Source of the DNA: an uncultured Acidimicrobiales bacterium
GTDB lineage: Bacteria > Actinomycetota > Acidimicrobiia > Acidimicrobiales > SZUA-35
Assembly: GCA_937922045.1 (NCBI GenBank)
Contig: CAKZXA010000062.1
Location: 1-58,691, forward strand
DNA length: 58,691 bases
Reading direction: 5' to 3'
Within the stretch, counting starts at the first letter, position 1, and each line of letters starts with the position of its first letter. The notes below the pieces were generated by a model. That model did not search any database and was not told where the DNA came from. It saw nothing but the letters and a program-made list of their open reading frames with translations. The position numbers and the translations under genes were made by a program. Shown one piece after another: positions 54,370-58,691 of this stretch.

Positions 54370-54392
54370 GAGTGCTACCTGTGGAGTGCTAC
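54370..54392. repeat. Direct repeat GAGTGCTAC, period 14
   Basis: GAGTGCTAC at 54370-54378 and 54384-54392, in the same gap near the end of the selenoprotein-like gene. Could be part of an operator, or just a small duplication. Confidence 0.5.
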
Positions 54393-54405
54393 GAAGCCCG
54401 TCGAG

Positions 54406-54705
54406 CTAGATTTCGCAGGTCGAAGGATCGCGGTAGATCACGGCGACAAGGCTCGATCCTATCAACCGCTTTTTGGCCACAAGGTGAACCTCATCGGCCA
54501 AGCGTTGAATAGTAGGTGCAACGAGGACGGTGATGTCCTCGTGCTGAACCTTGCGATAGCTTTGTGTCTTCTTGCCCTTGAGGTAGGTGTCGACCGACAC
54601 CGAATCAACGCCGCTTCAACCGTGCTTCGGAATCCAGTCGATCGCGGCGGTGCCACCCTTGCGTCGCACAAGCTCAGCGGCTTCGGGCGTTACTTCAACC
54701 TGCAT
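54406..54705 (-). CDS. Probable selenoprotein, HesB-like (CC/Se motif) type, with in-frame UGA
   Basis: From ATG 54705 the frame runs 29 codons (MQVEVTPEAAELVRRKGG ... IDWIPKHG) to TGA (54618-54616). It continues in the same frame for 69 codons (SGVDSVSVDTYLKGKKTQSY ... ITVLVAPTIQRLADEV) to TAG 54406. Both halves have normal codon use and together form one ~99-residue alpha/beta domain. The shape (M-x-VEVT start, GG-x-x-ID strand, G-U-x-G turn, ITVLV strand) resembles the small HesB-like/CC-Se motif selenoproteins as I recall them, with Sec at the place of the first Cys. A SECIS-like hairpin follows the UGA. If UGA is a real stop, only a 64-residue fragment from GTG 54600 would remain. Role: unknown redox protein, possibly co-transcribed with the polyamine-type ABC operon. 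Confidence 0.6.
54586..54618 (-). promoter_or_regulatory. UGA codon with bacterial SECIS-like hairpin
   Basis: After UGA (54618-54616) come 20 nt to the apical loop of GGUGUC-GGUC-GACACC (54601-54586): a 6-bp stem with loop GGUC. The loop is the same as in E. coli fdhF, and the distance is similar (18 nt there). The G at the start of the loop agrees with the bacterial SECIS rule. No bulged U is visible in the stem. Confidence 0.55.
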
Positions 54706-54711
54706 CACAAC

Positions 54712-54718
54712 TAGCGTA
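54712..54718. promoter_or_regulatory. Shared -10 element of a bidirectional leaderless promoter
   Basis: The sequence TAGCGTA lies between two divergent ATGs. On the plus strand TAGCGT is 6 nt before ATG 54724; on the minus strand TACGCT is 7 nt before ATG 54705. Both fit the actinobacterial leaderless pattern TANNNT-N6/7-ATG. Neither gene has a good ribosome-binding site. Confidence 0.5.
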
Positions 54719-54723
54719 GAGCA

Positions 54724-56019
54724 ATGCAGGCGATCAGCGACAACCCGGCCCGCGCCGGGTGGTTAGCTTGGCTTCCGGTCGCGGCCCTCGGGTTATACAC
54801 CATCACCTCCTACGGCACGTGGGCCTACGGCTTCGGCGTGCTGATCGAAGCCATCAGCATCGACACGGGATGGTCGACCTCTTCCTTGGGTGCCACCTTT
54901 GGCGTGGCGATGATGCTGAGCGGCCTGCTCGCCTTCGCTGCAGGCCGGCTCCTCGACCGCTTCGGCCCGCTCATGCCCTTCGCCATTCACGCCACGATTG
55001 CCAGCGGGCTTCTCCTGGCCGCCTTCTCGGTTCACAACGAGGTGGCCTTCGGTGTTCTCTACGGCATCGGGGGCGGTTTGAGTGGTGCCACCGGGTTCTA
55101 CGCCATGACTACGGTGATGGCAGCCCGGGCTCGGCCGGACCGCCCCGATCGAGCCATCGCCATCCTCACCATGATCGGCGCCTTGTGTAGCCCCATCTAT
55201 CTCCCCTTGACCGCATGGCTCTTGACCCTCTGGCACTGGCGCACCGTCGGCCGGGCCCTCGTCGTGGCCGGAGTGGTCGGCGCCGTACTCGCCGCCATCG
55301 CTACGCGGCTGACTGAAAGCCAGGCCGTCGACCTAGGCACACCAGCGCCCTCAGCCAATCCGTTCAGCGCTCTGGCCGCCGCTATTCGGGTGCCGTCGAT
55401 TCGCCGAATGCTCGCCGTGTACGCCTTGGCGGGCGCTGCGGCGTCGACCGTTTGGGTCTACCAGGTGCCGATCATGGCCGGTACCGGCCTGGCCTTGCGC
55501 ACCGCCGGTGTTCTCGGCGGGTTGCGCGGATTCTGCCAGCTGTTCGGCCGTATGGGGTTGACGGCGGCCGTTGAACGGTTCGGCTCAGGAGCGCTGCTGC
55601 GCGGCGCCTACCTCACCACAGCAATCGGCTCGACCGCCCTCCTGGCCTCGGGGCTTGGCTGGTTTGGCGCCAGCACCAACGCTCTCGCTGGAGCCGCTGT
55701 CTGCTTTGCCGTTCTCGGAGGTGTTGGGCTCGGCGCCTCCAGTCCACTGCAGGCCATCTACTCGCGTTCGCTTTTCGACCCGGCCGACCTTGGCCTGCTG
55801 ATGGGGATGCAAGGTGCCGTGCTCGGACTTGCAGGCGGTGCCGGCCCCTTCATCGGCGCACTCCTTCGGGATGCCACTGGCGGGTGGTCGGCCACCGTCG
55901 GCGCAGTCATCGTTGCCCTGCTCATCGGTGGTGTCCTGCTCCGTCCTGGTTACCAGCCTCCCGTGCCGGGTTCGCCCTTGAAGGGGCCGACGAGTTCGGC
56001 GGTTACCCAGCCCCCGTAG
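54724..56019 (+). CDS. MFS transporter
   Basis: 431 residues, 12 membrane helices. The loop 2-3 motif is AAGRLLDRFGPLMPFA (like G-x-x-x-D-R-x-G). Similar to monocarboxylate/oxalate-type MFS proteins of actinobacteria, but the substrate cannot be told. Only 18 bp separate its ATG from the divergent selenoprotein-like gene. The end overlaps the convergent DUF427 gene by 70 bp. Confidence 0.88.
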   Translation: MQAISDNPARAGWLAWLPVAALGLYTITSYGTWAYGFGVLIEAISIDTGWSTSSLGATFGVAMMLSGLLAFAAGRLLDRFGPLMPFAIHATIASGLLLAAFSVHNEVAFGVLYGIGGGLSGATGFYAMTTVMAARARPDRPDRAIAILTMIGALCSPIYLPLTAWLLTLWHWRTVGRALVVAGVVGAVLAAIATRLTESQAVDLGTPAPSANPFSALAAAIRVPSIRRMLAVYALAGAAASTVWVYQVPIMAGTGLALRTAGVLGGLRGFCQLFGRMGLTAAVERFGSGALLRGAYLTTAIGSTALLASGLGWFGASTNALAGAAVCFAVLGGVGLGASSPLQAIYSRSLFDPADLGLLMGMQGAVLGLAGGAGPFIGALLRDATGGWSATVGAVIVALLIGGVLLRPGYQPPVPGSPLKGPTSSAVTQPP

Positions 56020-56513
56020 AAGCCGCCGGGTTGAGGCTGGACGATCTCTCCGTCGACGGTGCAGAGGACACGTCCGGGGTAGAAGGCGAGATGATCCACA
56101 AGGTCGGCGTACTCGGGGAACGGCTCGGGGTAGTCCCAACCGATCGGCGTCGATCCATCCGAGCCCAGGGCCCAGTAGCGAGCCTGGCCTTTCCATTCAC
56201 AAACGCTGGTCCCCGCCACCTCGACGAGTCGGCCCATGTCGATCTCGGCCAGCGGCAGATAGAAGGTGGGGGGCCCGGCCGTTTCCAAGACCCGCACGGC
56301 CTGGCGTGAGGAAGCCACCGGATTGGTCGGGTCGCCTACCACTACATGCCGGGAATCGGGCACGACGGCAGGGGGGCGAGGATAATCCCACACCGATTCC
56401 TGACCGGCGACCGGTTCAATGGCGAACGGCGGCCGCTCCGACCCGGTATGGGTCCATTTGTCTCGGGCCGCCCGAAGCCAATCGGGAACATCGCCGTTCG
56501 ATGCCGCCTTCAT
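55950..56513 (-). CDS. DUF427 domain protein
   Basis: 187 residues. The DUF427 core lies at about 60-160 (RQAVRVLETAGPPTFYLPLA, CEWKGQARYWAL, FPEYADLVDHLAFYPGRV). A beta-rich small protein of unknown function, common in actinobacteria. ATGA overlap with the upstream potassium channel gene, so the two are translated together. Confidence 0.85.
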   Translation of the reverse strand: MKAASNGDVPDWLRAARDKWTHTGSERPPFAIEPVAGQESVWDYPRPPAVVPDSRHVVVGDPTNPVASSRQAVRVLETAGPPTFYLPLAEIDMGRLVEVAGTSVCEWKGQARYWALGSDGSTPIGWDYPEPFPEYADLVDHLAFYPGRVLCTVDGEIVQPQPGGFYGGWVTAELVGPFKGEPGTGGW

Positions 56514-57310
56514 CGGTCCATACCAGTTGCGTCCGGTTGGGCCAGCAACAGGTCGAGTTTCTGCTCCAACCGGTCCAATCGTTCGTGGAGTTGAAACTCT
56601 GTCATCTGTTCGCCTCGATCTGTTCCGGTGGGCACCTTGGAAAAGTCCTCGCTGGACTCAACGTCGTTCTCCACAAAATAGGCGGCAATGTTGGCCGTTA
56701 CCACCGACACCCCAGCGATACCGGTCAGCATCAGAAACACAGCGATTACCCGACCGGTTGCGGTCACCGGGAACTCATCTCCGTAGCCGACGGTGGTGCA
56801 GGTAACCAGGGCCCACCACAGCCCATCGCCAAAGTGGTCAATGGTGCTCCCGGCTTGCTCATCCTCCGCGATGGCTACCAGACCGCCCGACGCGACCATG
56901 ATGGCTCCCACAACCCCAAGTGCTGAACCGAATCCCGATCGACCAGCGATTCGACCGACCATCCCGCGAGCCCGAGCGAAAACCGTTCCGGCCTGAGCCA
57001 GGCGCACGAGGCGAACCAGCCGGAGAGGGCGCAGCACTGGCGCGAGCACCATCAGAAGATCAAGCTTGTGGGTCATCACCATGCGCCGTCGGTCCGGCGC
57101 CAGCCAGAGGCGCACCAGGTACTCGGCGACAAACATCAACCAGATCGCCGTGCCAAGCACCGTCAACGCTCGTAGGGATGAAGCACTCAGATCTTCAATG
57201 GCGGGCATGACCAACACCGGCACAAGCAACAGTGCAGCTACCAACATCGGCAACTCGACTCGCTCGGAAAAGCGGTTATAGCGATCCTGCCTAGCGTCGC
57301 TTTCGACCAT
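56510..57310 (-). CDS. Voltage-gated-type potassium channel
   Basis: 266 residues from ATG 57310, preceded by TATGCT and 7 nt, a leaderless promoter pattern (a longer frame starts at 57367). Helices S1-S4, the last with repeated Arg (RPLRLVRLVRLAQAG, a voltage sensor-like segment), then pore helix and selectivity filter TTVGYGD, and S6. A C-terminal coiled coil (LHERLDRLEQKLDLLL) for tetramer formation. Transports K+ across the membrane. Confidence 0.92.
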   Translation of the reverse strand: MVESDARQDRYNRFSERVELPMLVAALLLVPVLVMPAIEDLSASSLRALTVLGTAIWLMFVAEYLVRLWLAPDRRRMVMTHKLDLLMVLAPVLRPLRLVRLVRLAQAGTVFARARGMVGRIAGRSGFGSALGVVGAIMVASGGLVAIAEDEQAGSTIDHFGDGLWWALVTCTTVGYGDEFPVTATGRVIAVFLMLTGIAGVSVVTANIAAYFVENDVESSEDFSKVPTGTDRGEQMTEFQLHERLDRLEQKLDLLLAQPDATGMDR

Positions 57311-57394
57311 CGTCCAGAGCATAACGAGGCCAGCGTCGACGCTCACTCCGAAGGCCCGGCCCACCACTCCCCGCTACCGGAACAAGCAACGCCG

Positions 57395-58659
57395 GTGATG
57401 AAGGCGGTCTTCATCGACCACCACGACCCTCAACGGTTGCCAGCCGAGACCAGCGAGACCTGCGCGAGCAATGACGCAGCCGGATACCCGTGTAACAACA
57501 TCGATCTTGAATCCTTCATGCCGCTCCTCGCCCTCGGCGCATCGGAAACCGAAGAGGTGAACGACATCTGGGGATGGACTGACGCGGCAACCGGCAGTAA
57601 ATATGCCCTGATCGGCATGACGTTCGGCACCGCCTTCGTCGATATCTCGGTACCGACCGCGCCCGTGTATCTCGGCGAGCTTCCAACCCACGGAGCCTTC
57701 GGTTCAAACTGGCGAGACGTCAAGACCTACAACGACCACGCCTTCATCGTGTCTAAAGCAAAGGGTCACGGCATACAGGTTTTCGACCTCACCCAGCTGC
57801 GCGGATTGACCGGGACTCGCATTTTCGACGTGACCGACCTTGATAACCCAACGCTGGCCGGCCAGTACACATCGAGCGAAGCCGCCATCGACCACAACCA
57901 GTATGTGAAGGGTGACTACAGCTACCAGGCCAACTATCGGGCCGGGCTGCGCATCCTCGATATCTCCGATGTGGCCAACGGCAATCTTTCCGAAGTCGGC
58001 TACTTCGACGTGTGGCCTGCCGATAACAATGCCGAGTTCAACGGGGCCTGGAGCAACTACCCCTACTTCGATTCTGGCGTCGTGATCATCAGCGGCATCG
58101 AGCAGGGTCTCTTCGTTGTTCGGCCCAATCTCGGCGGCGACAACGGCGTCACCCAGGTTGAATCCTGGTGGACGGTTCATCGATCGGCGTCGACACCGAC
58201 GGTTCCGATGGGTGGTCGGCCTCGTGGGACACGACGACAACCGCCGACGGGGCAGCAGCCGTTAGCGCTAAGGCCACCGACACAAGCGGGCAAACAGCGA
58301 TGAGCGCCGTCAACGTGACCGTGGACAATGTCGCCAACCCAACGATGCACCTCGCCTCCTTGAGCGGCTCTTCCGCTACGGCCGGTAGAGGTGGCAAGTG
58401 AGACGCAACGGTCTCGGTAGCCGTTCACGAAAGTGGCCACGGGTCGCTCAGCGGGGCTGTCGTTGTCGGCACCTGGAGCAACGGAGATAGCGACTCATGT
58501 CAAACCGGAGCCGACGGCACATGCTCGCTCTTCTTGGTCGGCAATCGGCGAAATCTATCGTCGGTTCAGTTCACCGTTTCCACCATTACGGCTTCCGGCA
58601 GTTCTTATGCGCCCGGCGACAATGAGGTGTCGTCGACCGTGAACATAGCGGCCCCCTAG
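57395..58659 (+). pseudogene. Decayed choice-of-anchor B family protein
   Basis: The N-terminal part (CASNDAAGYPCNNIDLESFM, then NDIWGWTDAATGSKYALIGM) belongs to the secreted choice-of-anchor B family, but there is no signal peptide. After QVFDLTQLRGLTG (about 57812) it jumps directly to TRIFDVTDLDNP. The ~150 residues that normally lie between, with the LVIVD-type repeats, are missing. A missing T at 58163 (GAA-TCC for GAA-TTC-C) shifts the frame; after it VDGSSIGVDTDGSDGWSASW follows, an Ig-like domain. TGA at 58399 stands where TGG is expected (GRGGK-W-DATV), and the same frame continues to TAG 58659. Three lesions argue for a pseudogene. Confidence 0.8.
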
Positions 58660-58691
58660 CTGCGTCTGATTGCGGGTCGAGCGCGGCAATC

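Noticed and set aside
54248-54405. Guanidine riboswitch before potA
   Set aside because: Suggested by the DUF1989 gene, but I found none of the conserved guanidine-I, -II or -III motifs.
58399-58401. TGA as a second selenocysteine codon
   Set aside because: Related proteins have Trp here (GGKWD), no hairpin follows, and the gene has other lesions, so it is a nonsense mutation.
1-58691. tRNA, rRNA, CRISPR array, insertion sequence
   Set aside because: No cloverleaf, no rRNA-like stretch, no regular spacer-repeat array and no transposase was recognised by reading.

Overview
The window looks like chromosomal DNA of a high-GC Actinomycetota, most plausibly Acidimicrobiia. This rests on gene content (a DUF3556 membrane protein, a fused LivHMG transporter, MmpL, an acyl-CoA oxidase, a Ser/Thr kinase), on GTG/TTG starts and on leaderless-type promoters. 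It is an inference, because there is no rRNA marker. I saw no rRNA, tRNA, CRISPR array or recognisable insertion sequence.

The left part (1-21.3 kb) is accessory and conflict-related. It starts with a secreted giant YD-repeat/RHS protein that runs off the left edge and carries an N-terminal amidase-like domain lacking its zinc histidines. Next come a PASTA membrane protein, two small unknown genes, and a type I restriction-modification operon ordered hsdM-hsdS-GIY-YIG/DUF4357-hsdR. HsdR has an extra C-terminal Schlafen AlbA_2 domain. A zinc-ribbon membrane protein follows, then a convergent gene for a TIR-SF1 helicase fusion, which is a strong candidate for an anti-phage effector. A double-DUF302 lipoprotein-like gene, a WD40 scrap and an intact antitoxin behind a truncated toxin close this part.

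The middle (21.3-41.4 kb) is uptake and catabolism. It holds a branched-chain-type ABC transporter (LivF, a LivH-LivM-LivG triple fusion, LivJ) with DUF3556, interrupted by a divergent prolyl aminopeptidase. After that comes a complete dipeptide/oligopeptide ABC operon (dppABCDF-like), divergent from an Lrp/AsnC regulator with three phased TGCAACT repeats between them. DUF917 and hydantoinase-A genes, an acyl-CoA ligase and a cytoplasmic reductive-dehalogenase/QueG-like Fe-S protein follow.

The right part (41.4-58.7 kb) has a Ser/Thr kinase, a TerB-acyl-CoA oxidase fusion, a TetR-MmpL pair, and a polyamine-type ABC operon (potABCD-like) ending in a DUF1989 gene. Upstream of potA, on the same strand, lies a small gene with an in-frame UGA and a SECIS-like hairpin whose GGUC loop matches that of E. 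coli fdhF. I read it as a selenoprotein of the HesB-like (CC/Se motif) type. It shares an 18-bp divergent, probably leaderless promoter with an MFS transporter. The window ends with a DUF427 protein, a potassium channel and a decayed choice-of-anchor B pseudogene.
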